64,000 nucleotides of DNA from positions 835,013-899,012 of the forward strand of contig NZ_JAGIAS010000001.1 of NCBI RefSeq assembly GCF_017744695.1. The letters run 5' to 3'. Below are positions 29,348 to 38,715 of the stretch, piece by piece. The translations under genes and the position numbers were made by a program. Each line of letters begins with the position of its first letter. Position 1 is the stretch's first letter. The notes beneath the pieces are model-generated. The model was not told where the DNA came from. It made no database searches and was given only the letters and a program-made list of their open reading frames with translations. This DNA is from Dyadobacter sp. (GTDB lineage: Bacteria; Bacteroidota; Bacteroidia; Cytophagales; Spirosomataceae).

Positions 29348-30817
29348 TTAGTTCTGCGAAACGAGTTCGCGGTCGGGCACGCGGGTAGAGTACGGATGCT
29401 GCGCGGGTTCATCGAAAACCTGCACTTCCCAACCCATATAATTGCCCAATGCTTCTTTCAGAATGCCCGCCGTTTTGGACGCATTCATTACCACATGGTG
29501 TTCGAAACCATTGCGACAGATGTATTGCATCAGGTTTTGCAGGTTCGGGATCTCGGCCACAGCCCGGTTACCGAAGGTTTTCAGCGTATCGTCCGTCAGG
29601 CGCCCCTCCCCTATATACGCCTTCATCACCCCGCGCGGGTCGTCCGTGCTGATGCGCCCGTACGTGAGCGGCATCGCGGGTGTGCGACCAGCCAATGCGC
29701 CCCAGGTATTCTCCTCTCCCACCGACGTTCCCAGAATAGGCGCCGTCGCTATTTCGATATCCGGCAAAAACGATTTCGCCCAGTTACCGCAGTGGAACAG
29801 CACACATTTGTTATCGTCGTTGGCGTAATTGTTATTCCAATCCACCAGCGCGCTCGGCGAGCCCGATGCGAGCTGCAATGCATACATACTTAATGTACCC
29901 GTCACATCCACCTCGCAGCCGCTCGGCATCATGTTTTCACTCATGATACTCATGCTCGTGCACACATTGCAGCCGTAGTTCTGCTGTACCGAGGTCCAGC
30001 ATTGAATAGCCGTAGCATCCAGCGCATTGGCTGCCATAAATTCACCCAAAACTACATCCAGCTTCGCCATTTGGATCAATGCTTCATCCGGCGTGCGCCC
30101 CCGTGAGGCGTAGGAAGTGATTTTATCCAGACGTTCCTTCACTTTGGAATCCTGGGCGGTAAGTTTGCCGGCATTACCCAATATCTCCGACAGATCGACC
30201 GTCACGACCGAGATACCGTTGCGCTGCAATATTTTTTCGCTGTAACGCACCGTATTGAACCCGCCCGGACGAGCGCCGATCGCGCCGATGCGAACGTTAC
30301 GCAAACCTTTGGTCACACGGCACACCGCCACGAAATCATTCAAATCCTTGATAAAGGAAGGGTCGGTCGGATGTACGACGTGTTTTGTTGTAAGCGTGTA
30401 TTTGATCCCGAACTGATACAGGTTGTTGCAAGCCGAGATCTTGCCGCACCACGAATCGCGGCGGCGGGCTACGTCGAGCTTATCGAGGTCGTCGGGATAA
30501 CCTTGTACCAGCACCGGCACATTCAGATCAGCCAGTTTCAGCGTCTCGGCAATGCCGCGCTCGTCGCCGAAATTGGGCAATACCACCAGTACTCCAACAA
30601 TCTCATCCCGGTGCGCCCGGAACAATGCCGCACATTTCTGCGCATCCTGGAACGTCTCGACCCCACCCAGCTTCGTAGCTTCGGTATCAAGCGTGATCCC
30701 GTTGATATTTAACCTTTTAAGCAGATCAACGATCTCCACCCGCGCCTCGGCCACAAGCCTGTCCGGAAAAAAATCCCTATTCCCAATAATGACTCCGATA
30801 CTTCCTTTCATGTTCAT
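29348..30817 (-). CDS. L-fucose/L-arabinose isomerase-family protein
   Basis: IGVIIGNRDFFP; ACNNLYQFGIKY; AIQCWTSVQQNYGCNVCTSMSIMSENMMPSGCEVDVTGTLSMYALQLASG; isomerase C-terminal region. Confidence 0.85.
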   Translation of the reverse strand: MNMKGSIGVIIGNRDFFPDRLVAEARVEIVDLLKRLNINGITLDTEATKLGGVETFQDAQKCAALFRAHRDEIVGVLVVLPNFGDERGIAETLKLADLNVPVLVQGYPDDLDKLDVARRRDSWCGKISACNNLYQFGIKYTLTTKHVVHPTDPSFIKDLNDFVAVCRVTKGLRNVRIGAIGARPGGFNTVRYSEKILQRNGISVVTVDLSEILGNAGKLTAQDSKVKERLDKITSYASRGRTPDEALIQMAKLDVVLGEFMAANALDATAIQCWTSVQQNYGCNVCTSMSIMSENMMPSGCEVDVTGTLSMYALQLASGSPSALVDWNNNYANDDNKCVLFHCGNWAKSFLPDIEIATAPILGTSVGEENTWGALAGRTPAMPLTYGRISTDDPRGVMKAYIGEGRLTDDTLKTFGNRAVAEIPNLQNLMQYICRNGFEHHVVMNASKTAGILKEALGNYMGWEVQVFDEPAQHPYSTRVPDRELVSQN

Positions 30818-30840
30818 GGATTTGATGGCTGTCGGCTTTG

Positions 30841-30932
30841 TTTTGCTTTAAGCTGTAAGCCATAGGCTTTAAGCCCTTATTATTCAATCATTCACTCATT
30901 CGCAATTCACTCATTCACTCATTCAAAATTCA
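30841..30932. repeat. Degenerate short array (CATTCACT units) upstream of the isomerase gene
   Basis: CATTCACTCATTCGCAATTCACTCATTCACTCATTCAAAATTCAC, preceded by AAGCTGTAAGCCATAGGCTTTAAGCC. Confidence 0.65.
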
Positions 30933-31700
30933 CTACCCCGCAATGATCAACTCAATCTCGTTATCGTGAAACAACTGCTGAAACTTCTCCTCGATCCCCG
31001 CATCCGTAATGATGTAGTCGATCAGCGAAAGGGCCCCTAAGCTCGCGAATGCGCTTTTTCCTACTTTGGTCGAATCGGCTACGAGATAAGTCGTGTCCGC
31101 GGCGTCGATCATCGCCTTTTTCACGACGAGATCAGCGATACTCGGGTAGGTTAGCCCGGCTTTCAGCGACAATCCTGCTGTGGCGAGGAACAACTTCTGC
31201 ACATTCAATCCTTTGAAAAAATCGGCCGCTTTCTGGCCGGTCAGCGACAAGGTAGGCGGCTTGAATTCGCCTCCGGTCATGATCACCTCGATGCCCGTTT
31301 CTGCCCCCAAAATCAATGCGATATTCAGCGCATTCGTGATCACCGTCAGGTGCTTGTTGCTGCCACGCAGCTTCTTCGCGATCTCCGTCGTGGTCGAACC
31401 CGAATCGAGGATAATCGTATCGCCGTTGGAAATAAATTCCAGACATTTGGCCGCGATCAACTCCTTTTTATCGAGGTTTTCCTGGTTGGCCAGCGAAAAA
31501 TTGCGCACCTGGTCTTCGACATTTTTCAAAAACGCCCCGCCGTGCTCCTTGATCACCAGGCCGTCCTTTTCAAGCTTGTCCAGATCCTGCCGGATGGTCA
31601 CTTCGGTCACTTTAAAAAGCCTGGCCAGGTCTACCACCTTCGCCGAGCCATCTTCCTTTAACAGTTCAAGTATTTTCTCCCTTCTCTGATTTGCCAGCAT
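30933..31700 (-). CDS. DeoR-family transcriptional regulator
   Basis: MLANQRREKILELLKEDGSAKVVDLARLFKVTEVTIRQDLDKLEKDGLVIKEHGGA. Confidence 0.95.
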   Translation of the reverse strand: MLANQRREKILELLKEDGSAKVVDLARLFKVTEVTIRQDLDKLEKDGLVIKEHGGAFLKNVEDQVRNFSLANQENLDKKELIAAKCLEFISNGDTIILDSGSTTTEIAKKLRGSNKHLTVITNALNIALILGAETGIEVIMTGGEFKPPTLSLTGQKAADFFKGLNVQKLFLATAGLSLKAGLTYPSIADLVVKKAMIDAADTTYLVADSTKVGKSAFASLGALSLIDYIITDAGIEEKFQQLFHDNEIELIIAG

Positions 31701-31936
31701 TGTATCAACTTTTGTTTTTTACCTAAAAATAGATGGAAAAGAAACAATCCGTCATATACCGACAAAAAATAAACCTATTCACAGGTCAAATAGAATACCT
31801 AAACTCATCAAAAGCAAATTTACGTAAATAAAAGAAAATAAAAAGAGAAAATTGAAAATAATAGTGAGTTATTGTGCTATTATTTCTTTGTATAACCACA
31901 ACGATTCGATTTATGCTTGATTTTGCAATTCCGGCC

Positions 31937-32716
31937 ATGCAACAAAGACACCTCATAAAACATCTCCTCATCGGAACACTTGCGCTGGGCACCAGTACAC
32001 TGGCAACTGCCCAATCCGAAAAAGAAGAAAAACTGCCTTCCCCTTCGGCTACCGAGGATTGGTCATTCAAACCTCCGCTCGTTACCCCGGGAGAAACTTC
32101 CGCCCAGCCGCCTTCGGATGCCATCATCCTGTACAGCGGGTCATCCGACCTCGATAAATGGGAACACGCCGACGGCTCGCCGGTAAAATGGAAGGCCGAC
32201 GGCGACGCCCTAACGATCTTCCCCAAGGCTACCGACATTCGCACCAAACAGAAATTCGGCAACATGCAGCTCCATCTCGAATGGCGCACGCCCGACCCGT
32301 CGGAAGACAAGGACTTCAACCGTGGGAACAGCGGCGTGCTCATCATGGGCCTGTACGAATTGCAGATTTACGAGTCCTGGAATTACAGCACCAAAATCTA
32401 CTACAACGGCCAGGCCGGCAGCGTCTACAAACAGCACGCGCCGCTTGTCAACGCCGCCCGCAAGCCCCAAACCTGGCAAACGTACGACGTCATTTTCGAA
32501 GCCCCCGTGTTCCGGGCCGACAAAACGGTCGAAAAACCCGCCTATATGACTGTTTTACACAATAATGTCCTGATCTTAAACCATGTTGAACTGAAAGGGC
32601 CAATGGTGTATCAGGGCTATCCGAAGTACAAGTATCATGATGCGAAGCTGCCTTTGCAGTTGCAGGAGCATGGGAGCCGGGTGAGTTTTCGGAATATTTG
32701 GATTAGGGAATTGTAA
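31937..32716 (+). CDS. DUF1080 (3-keto-disaccharide hydrolase / LamG-like) secreted protein
   Basis: Signal peptide MQQRHLIKHLLIGTLALGTSTLATAQ; LHLEWRTP....RGNSGVLIMGLYELQIYESW....GQAGSVYKQHAPLVNAARKPQTWQTYDVIFEAP. Confidence 0.88.
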   Translation: MQQRHLIKHLLIGTLALGTSTLATAQSEKEEKLPSPSATEDWSFKPPLVTPGETSAQPPSDAIILYSGSSDLDKWEHADGSPVKWKADGDALTIFPKATDIRTKQKFGNMQLHLEWRTPDPSEDKDFNRGNSGVLIMGLYELQIYESWNYSTKIYYNGQAGSVYKQHAPLVNAARKPQTWQTYDVIFEAPVFRADKTVEKPAYMTVLHNNVLILNHVELKGPMVYQGYPKYKYHDAKLPLQLQEHGSRVSFRNIWIREL

Positions 32717-32817
32717 GAAAATACCGCTCGCTCATTGAGCAATGGAATTTGGACATAAGATTTGAGTCAACCCAATAAGATTCACAATTTGAAGTAGTAA
32801 TTTCAAATAATGAACTA

Positions 32818-33111
32818 GTGGTTATTGTGTCTCACAAGGCGATCAGGTCATTTTGCATCGACCATCCGGAATTTGAAGCTCCACTAAACAAATGGTACAA
32901 AGAGACTCGGCGAGCCAATTGGGCTAACTTTGCGGCACTAAAACAGACATTTCATGCCACTGATTCGGTTGGCAACTGCTTGTTCGTGTTTAATATAGGT
33001 GGTAACAAATGTCGGCTAATCGCCAGAATTTTTTTTAGAAAGCGGACGTTGTTTATTCGCTTCATTGGAACGCATCATGAATATGATAATACAAATTTGG
33101 CCACATTATAA
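32818..33111 (+). CDS. higB: HigB-like mRNA interferase toxin
   Basis: WANFAALKQTFHATDSVGNCLFVFNIGGNKCRLIARIFFRKRTLFIRFIGTHHEYD. Confidence 0.85.
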   Translation: MVIVSHKAIRSFCIDHPEFEAPLNKWYKETRRANWANFAALKQTFHATDSVGNCLFVFNIGGNKCRLIARIFFRKRTLFIRFIGTHHEYDNTNLATL

Positions 33112-33119
33112 TAGCTGAT

Positions 33120-33329
33120 ATGAAAACCTTGCGATCAGAGCACCAGTATGAGGCCGCGCTCGACGAACTCAATAATTTAATGAAAAAAGGGGAAAACAAT
33201 GTGTCGGATGCAGAAGCCGATCGAATTGAAGCGCTCGCGCTAGCTATTCAGGCATATGAAACAATACACTACCCCTTCCCATTACCTAAAAATGTATCGA
33301 AATTCGTCGAGCACAGTAAATATCGTTAG
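33120..33329 (+). CDS. HigA-like antitoxin, short form lacking an obvious HTH
   Basis: YEAALDELNNLMKKGENNVSDAEADRIEALALAIQAYETIHYPFPLP matches the HigA N-terminal region but ends at 69 aa. Confidence 0.7.
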   Translation: MKTLRSEHQYEAALDELNNLMKKGENNVSDAEADRIEALALAIQAYETIHYPFPLPKNVSKFVEHSKYR

Positions 33330-33334
33330 GGAAC

Positions 33335-35356
33335 TTACCTAACCAACGGCAGCCAAACCGACATATCCCCATGCCCACGGTTTCCCCAGGCGTAATAGGG
33401 CACCAGCCGCACGGGGATGGTTTTAGGCGCGTCGATAGACACCTCCCGATACAATTTTTTATCCCAATCAGCATTTTCCACCAGCACGGCATCGCCTTGC
33501 AAGCTCATGACCGGACTATTTTCGATCGTTAATAATGCAGGTTTAAAATTATTCCTGGCAGCGATCGCCACGTCGAAAATGGTTTTGCCTTTGGGTAAAT
33601 CTATTGACTCCACACAGTAAACAACCGGTCCGCGTTTCACTGCTACCTGGTTACGGGTTTCTTCCACGAGTGGATTGGATTCAATCAGTTTTACGGGCAT
33701 TTCGAGCATCAATTCGATCTTGTCGCCTGATTTCCAGGAGCGTTTAACTTCGGCGTAACTGCCCGAGACGAGCTTTGCCGTTTCCTTTTGACCATTCACC
33801 ATTAGCGAAGCATTGCTGCACCAACCGGGAATGCGGAAAAATAATGCCAGTGCATCTTTCGGCGCTTCATCGAGCGTCACGGAAATTCTGCCGTTCCACG
33901 GGTAATCAGTGGCTTGCGTCAGACGCAGCTGACCGCCCTTCACGGCAGTTTGAAACTTATTCCCTCCATACAAATTGAAGAACACCCCGGCATCGGAAAG
34001 GCTGTAAGCATATTGGCTCACCTCCGCCACCGTGCGCACGGTGTTAGGCGGGCAGCAGTTGGATTTCGAAATGTAGGCCTGCCGGTCCTTTTCCCAGCGC
34101 TGCTTGAAGGGCAATGCATCGGAATAGGCCAATGGATTGGTATACAAAAACTTGTCTCCCCTAAGATTGATACCCGAAAGCACGCTGTTGTACAATGCAA
34201 GCTCCACGATGTCGGCATATTTGGCGTCACCGGTGATTTGGAGCATGCGCCAGTTCCACAGGACATTACCTATGTTGGCGCAGGTTTCATTGTGGGCGGT
34301 GAAGTTGGGCAGCTGGTAATCGCGGCCGTATGCCTGATGGATTTTCTGGACTTCGTCGGGTTTGTAGGAGGTACCATCGGGAGAAACGCCGTCGTAAAGC
34401 GCACCGCAACCGCCGGTGACGTACATTTTGTGCTGCGTAACGTCATCCCACATCGTGTGCAACTGCGCGAGCAACGCCTGGTCGCCCGTCTCCGCGTACA
34501 CGTCCGCGACACCCGCGTACAGGTAGTTGGCGCGCACGGCGTGGCCCATTACCTTGGTTTGTTTCAAAAACGGAACGCGGTCCTGGTTATCGTCTGTGCC
34601 TTCCGTGGCGCCTTTGATAGCGATCAAATGCTTGACGAGCGTCAGGTATTTTTCATCGTGCGTAGTGCGGTATAGTTCCGAAAGCCCCATATAATGTGCC
34701 GGACAAATGGCGTTACGGCTTTGCTCGGGCGTGGCTGCATTGTAGAAAGTAATGAGAAAATCGGCTGCTTTTTTAGCGACGTCGAGCAGGGCGGTTTTGC
34801 CTGTGGCACGATAATGTACGCAGGCGGCGGTCATTAAATGCCCGAAATTGTAAGCTTCGAAACTAAGCCGGTCGGCAAACATTTTGCCCTCCCCGTTCTG
34901 CTTTTGTTCTATAATGGCTTTGGTATAAATGTACCCGTCGGCGCGTTGCGCCCTGGCGATCACGGCGATGGTTTTATCCATGAGCTCGTCCAGCTTCGGA
35001 TCTTTCGTCGCGGCATAAAGGCTGGCTACCGCCTCAAATGTCTTGTAAAAATCACCGTCATGGAAGGATGGGCCTTTAAAATTGCCCGGTTCCAGACCTG
35101 CCGCGATCTCGAAGTTCCGGAATGAATGGCTCAGGTTCGGGTCGGTATAAGTTTTCCAGAGCTGCGGCACCATGGTTTCGCGGCACACCCTGAACCGGTC
35201 GGCCCAAAAGCCGTCCGTCCATTGAACTGCGGCCATATCCGTGCCGTGGAGTTTCGCATACTTGCTTTGAGAGGTATTTACAAGTGCTTTTTCCTGGGCA
35301 AATGCGTGCAGGCTTAATCCCAGCGAAAGCGCAATAAAGGTTTGGGTCGTTTTCAT
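33335..35356 (-). CDS. GH127/GH146 (DUF1680) family glycoside hydrolase
   Basis: VQWTDGFWADRFRVCRETMVP; HNETCANIGNVLWNWRML; SNCCPPNTVRTVAEVSQYAYS (Cys/Glu zinc-site motifs). Confidence 0.9.
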   Translation of the reverse strand: MKTTQTFIALSLGLSLHAFAQEKALVNTSQSKYAKLHGTDMAAVQWTDGFWADRFRVCRETMVPQLWKTYTDPNLSHSFRNFEIAAGLEPGNFKGPSFHDGDFYKTFEAVASLYAATKDPKLDELMDKTIAVIARAQRADGYIYTKAIIEQKQNGEGKMFADRLSFEAYNFGHLMTAACVHYRATGKTALLDVAKKAADFLITFYNAATPEQSRNAICPAHYMGLSELYRTTHDEKYLTLVKHLIAIKGATEGTDDNQDRVPFLKQTKVMGHAVRANYLYAGVADVYAETGDQALLAQLHTMWDDVTQHKMYVTGGCGALYDGVSPDGTSYKPDEVQKIHQAYGRDYQLPNFTAHNETCANIGNVLWNWRMLQITGDAKYADIVELALYNSVLSGINLRGDKFLYTNPLAYSDALPFKQRWEKDRQAYISKSNCCPPNTVRTVAEVSQYAYSLSDAGVFFNLYGGNKFQTAVKGGQLRLTQATDYPWNGRISVTLDEAPKDALALFFRIPGWCSNASLMVNGQKETAKLVSGSYAEVKRSWKSGDKIELMLEMPVKLIESNPLVEETRNQVAVKRGPVVYCVESIDLPKGKTIFDVAIAARNNFKPALLTIENSPVMSLQGDAVLVENADWDKKLYREVSIDAPKTIPVRLVPYYAWGNRGHGDMSVWLPLVR

Positions 35357-37189
35357 TTAAAATGATCTGGTAATCAGATAATCAATGGCAAATACAGCTT
35401 CCGGATCCTTGATGCCGCCATCGGGCAGGTCATACATCTGGTCGGTGGGTGTATCCGCATCCGGGAAACGACGGGTGTCGCCAGTACGGAATGCGATACG
35501 GCTCACGGCTTCCAGCGGCGCGAAAAGCACCCCGGCACCAACCTGTTTGCCATTCACCACGACGGAGTAGAGCCGCGTTTCGGTATTGGCCTGCACTTTA
35601 ATGTCGTAGCGCTGACCCTTCCGGTATTCCAGAAGCGTTTTATTGCGGTAGCCCGCCTTCAACCGGAACACGCCTGTTGAGTCAAAAGACAAACGAATGC
35701 CCGGCGTACCCTTGGCATCAAGGAATTCGATATCCAGCAATCCGGTATCGTTTTGATTGGGCGTGACGGCAAACTCGGCCACCAGCTTTTTCGTAGCCGG
35801 CACCACCCGTTCTACCCGGGCATAGTCGAAATGGTCGGCGTCTTTGATAATCAATGCCTTCCCATTCTGCGTTTTACCAATTGCCACCGGCGCTTGCAGC
35901 GGACTGTAAATGTTCCACTCAGCCAGTTCCTTTCCATCCGGCATTTCCCCAAAACGGTCCAAAGCGTGTTTTTCGGCTTTATCCCGCACAGGTACCGGTA
36001 TTTCCGACACCCAGATATCCTCCTTGTTCATGCTGTAAGTCACCCAAAGATTGCCGTCGGGCGGCGTACCGTCCCCTTCGGAAATGCCGCGCACGTACTG
36101 CGGGCCGTAGGATTTATAGTTACCTCCATAGCGCATCGAGGTAATTTCGCCATTCACAAGCAACAGGTTTTTGTAATTCAAACCATCGTCGCTCACCGAA
36201 ATCGCCAGCGGCCAGCGGAATTCGGAAGGATTGTAGACTGTCGCGTATTTACCATCCGACGTTTTTTGTCCCCAGATTTTGGCATTACTGTTCACAAAAC
36301 CCGGTGCGCGTTTGGGATTGTACAGCCAGGTCTTGCCCTCATTTTTACTGATACTGGTCAATGCATTTTTCCAAAGACCTACCACCCTACCATCCGGTAA
36401 ATGGTAGTAGCTGAATGCTTTATATTCTCCCTTCAAACTCACCAGCGGGTCATTGCGATCCGCCTCTTCTACCCATTGCTGGGTTACTAACTTGTTCGCC
36501 AGGAGTTCGTCGCAGGCTTCCACAAAACCTTTGTCCTTACTTTCGGTATACATCGGATAATCCGAAGGCACTTTCCAGGAAGCATTATGCCTGATAAAAT
36601 AGATCGGGCCGTAAGTACCATCCCTTTTGATTTCCCGCACTACCCTGCCGATACCATACCCGTCGTTCGGGTCGTCTTTTGCATCGAGTACCATCCCGAA
36701 ATACGCCAATATTAGCAACCGGTTGCTTTTGGATACATAGAAACCCATGCGCTGGTGCATCACGGCATACAAATCTTTCGCAACACCGGCATGACCTTCT
36801 TTTCTGGTGCCATCCGGGATTTTGTAAGGCGGAAAAATCGCCACCGGTTTCGTCCAGACTTTACCGTCTTTGGAGGTTTGCAAAAGGGTCTGCCCCGGCG
36901 GAATATGCTCACCCACCGGATTACTGAGATAATTCAGATAGAATGCCCCGTTCCAATAGGCCAGCATCGGCGCGTGGTTGTACGTCCAGGTAATGGCCGA
37001 GTCCTTGCTCGCGTCCGTCCGGTCCGCGCGTAACGTCTGGTAAGAATGCACACCGATGGCGGGACTCAGCTGCCCGTGGTGGTAGTCCACATTCACGAGT
37101 GTTTTGCCCGTATAGCGGATCGTATCCTGCGCATTCGCCGCACCGATTGCCAGGCATAAAGCCAGCGTATGTATTAATTCTTTCTGCAT
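35357..37189 (-). CDS. Secreted multi-bladed beta-propeller (sialidase-like fold) protein
   Basis: Start at MQKELIHTLALCLAIGAANAQ (37189); repeated SxDG.xW / WTYN..PML motifs; C-terminal concanavalin-like region. Confidence 0.7.
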   Translation of the reverse strand: MQKELIHTLALCLAIGAANAQDTIRYTGKTLVNVDYHHGQLSPAIGVHSYQTLRADRTDASKDSAITWTYNHAPMLAYWNGAFYLNYLSNPVGEHIPPGQTLLQTSKDGKVWTKPVAIFPPYKIPDGTRKEGHAGVAKDLYAVMHQRMGFYVSKSNRLLILAYFGMVLDAKDDPNDGYGIGRVVREIKRDGTYGPIYFIRHNASWKVPSDYPMYTESKDKGFVEACDELLANKLVTQQWVEEADRNDPLVSLKGEYKAFSYYHLPDGRVVGLWKNALTSISKNEGKTWLYNPKRAPGFVNSNAKIWGQKTSDGKYATVYNPSEFRWPLAISVSDDGLNYKNLLLVNGEITSMRYGGNYKSYGPQYVRGISEGDGTPPDGNLWVTYSMNKEDIWVSEIPVPVRDKAEKHALDRFGEMPDGKELAEWNIYSPLQAPVAIGKTQNGKALIIKDADHFDYARVERVVPATKKLVAEFAVTPNQNDTGLLDIEFLDAKGTPGIRLSFDSTGVFRLKAGYRNKTLLEYRKGQRYDIKVQANTETRLYSVVVNGKQVGAGVLFAPLEAVSRIAFRTGDTRRFPDADTPTDQMYDLPDGGIKDPEAVFAIDYLITRSF

Positions 37190-37193
37190 AATC

Positions 37194-38552
37194 CTATTTT
37201 TCCAACACCAAAACCCAGTCATTCCCGTTTCTAACCTCCCCGGGCGGGTTAAATGTTTTAATGCCTTTGTTTTCAATTTTTCCTAAAATCCGGGTTTGGC
37301 CGGTGCGCGGGTCGTACCAGCTGGCCTGCACCTCGGCACCGCCGATTTTCCCCATGCGGATCTTCATATCCCGTCCATTCCAGGTATAAATCAAAGCATA
37401 ATCCTTACCCCGCGTCGCAAGCAGGCGATCGTACCGCTCGCCGTTTTCAGCGATCAGTGACTGGTCGGGGACCCGTTCGAAGTAGGGTTTCGAGAGCATT
37501 AATTTTTTCAAATGCATCATTTGGCCTGCCCCGGGGTCGTCAATGGCTTCCTCCCAAGAGGGTAGTTTAGGGTCTCTCGCATATCGCATTTGCATCACCC
37601 CATTGTTCCCGTATGTGAACCCGCAGGCACCCGCGAACACCGACCAATAAGCATATCGCCGCACATCGTCGGCCGTCCACACGGGCAGCGTTTTGTCGTG
37701 CAGGCCATGCCAGATGTTCTCATAGGAAGGCTCACCATCGAGCACGGGTTTTACAGGTGTGCGGGCATAATCAGCTTCCACATAACGCCAGTTATCCTCG
37801 CCGTAACGCAAATCTTTGGGGTCGTTATCCTGCGCATACGTGCGATGCCCCGACTGGAACATGTTGAAATCCAGCCACAGCCGGTCATGAAACCATTTCG
37901 AAGACTGCATTCTGCCAAACGGATGGAAAGTAATGAGATGGTTCGGATCTTCGGCACGCAATGTGCTGCCGATCGCCTCCCAGACCTCAGGCACAACATC
38001 CCCCTGAATATCCCCTCCGTTAATCCACACAATATTCGGCCGATCGCGATAGCGCCTCGCCAAAAACTGTGCGTAAGCCTTCGCCTGCGCCGCGCTGGTC
38101 TTCCCATTCTTCACAGCATTCCCCCAAATGGGTACCATACCAATTTGGATACCCTTTTCCGCAGCCTTTCCTACAATGTAATCTATGTGGTCCCAATAGT
38201 CGTATTGTTCCTGATTCTCAAACGCACTCCCTTCTGTCACTTTTGGGATGCCCAAATCATGGTTTGTCAATGCGGAATCGCCGTACACATTTACCGTACG
38301 TAATGCCTGCACCACCATTACCTGCACCACGTTGAAGCCTTTTTGTTGCCGATCGGCCAGGTAGCGATCGGCCTCCTCGCGGGTAAGCCGGTTAAAAAGC
38401 AGCCAGCCGGTGTCAGCAAGCCAAAAGAACGGCTGTCCGTTCTGGTCTGTGAAAAACCGTTTGTTCTCCGAGATTTTCAGCGACTGGCTATAAACAGGCT
38501 TTGTGCCGGCGATGATACCGGCACAAAGCAGCGCCAGGAGTTTAAAGTTCAT
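37194..38552 (-). CDS. DUF4038 glycoside hydrolase, GH140-like (apiosidase candidate)
   Basis: LKISENKRFFTDQNGQPFFWLADTGWLLFNRLTREEADRYLADRQQKGFNVVQVM; NIVWINGGDIQGD; PVLDGEPSYENIWHG. Confidence 0.85.
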   Translation of the reverse strand: MNFKLLALLCAGIIAGTKPVYSQSLKISENKRFFTDQNGQPFFWLADTGWLLFNRLTREEADRYLADRQQKGFNVVQVMVVQALRTVNVYGDSALTNHDLGIPKVTEGSAFENQEQYDYWDHIDYIVGKAAEKGIQIGMVPIWGNAVKNGKTSAAQAKAYAQFLARRYRDRPNIVWINGGDIQGDVVPEVWEAIGSTLRAEDPNHLITFHPFGRMQSSKWFHDRLWLDFNMFQSGHRTYAQDNDPKDLRYGEDNWRYVEADYARTPVKPVLDGEPSYENIWHGLHDKTLPVWTADDVRRYAYWSVFAGACGFTYGNNGVMQMRYARDPKLPSWEEAIDDPGAGQMMHLKKLMLSKPYFERVPDQSLIAENGERYDRLLATRGKDYALIYTWNGRDMKIRMGKIGGAEVQASWYDPRTGQTRILGKIENKGIKTFNPPGEVRNGNDWVLVLEK

Positions 38553-38715
38553 GAGTTTAGAGTTTAGGAGTTCATGAGTCTAGAGTTCATGAGTTTAGAG
38601 TTTAAGAGTTTAAGAGTTTAAGAGTTTAAGAGTTCATGAGTCCAGAGTTTAAGAATTTACAGTTTATGAGTTCAGAGCTCCTTAACTCTAAACTCATAAA
38701 CTCATGAACTCTTAA
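38553..38715. repeat. 7-8 nt degenerate array (AGTTTAAG/AGTTCATG) with inverted arm
   Basis: Many tandem GAGTTTAA/GAGTTCAT units at 38553-38672; inverted arm CTTAACTCTAAACTCATAAACTCATGAACTCTTAA at 38681-38715 ends on the susD stop codon. Confidence 0.85.

Noticed and set aside
31937-32716. Complete 3-keto-sugar pathway around the DUF1080 protein
   Set aside because: No Gfo/Idh or GMC oxidoreductase is present in the window to make 3-keto sugars, so the pathway cannot be supported from here.
38553-38715. CRISPR array
   Set aside because: 7-8 nt low-complexity units with an inverted arm; not a repeat-spacer structure.
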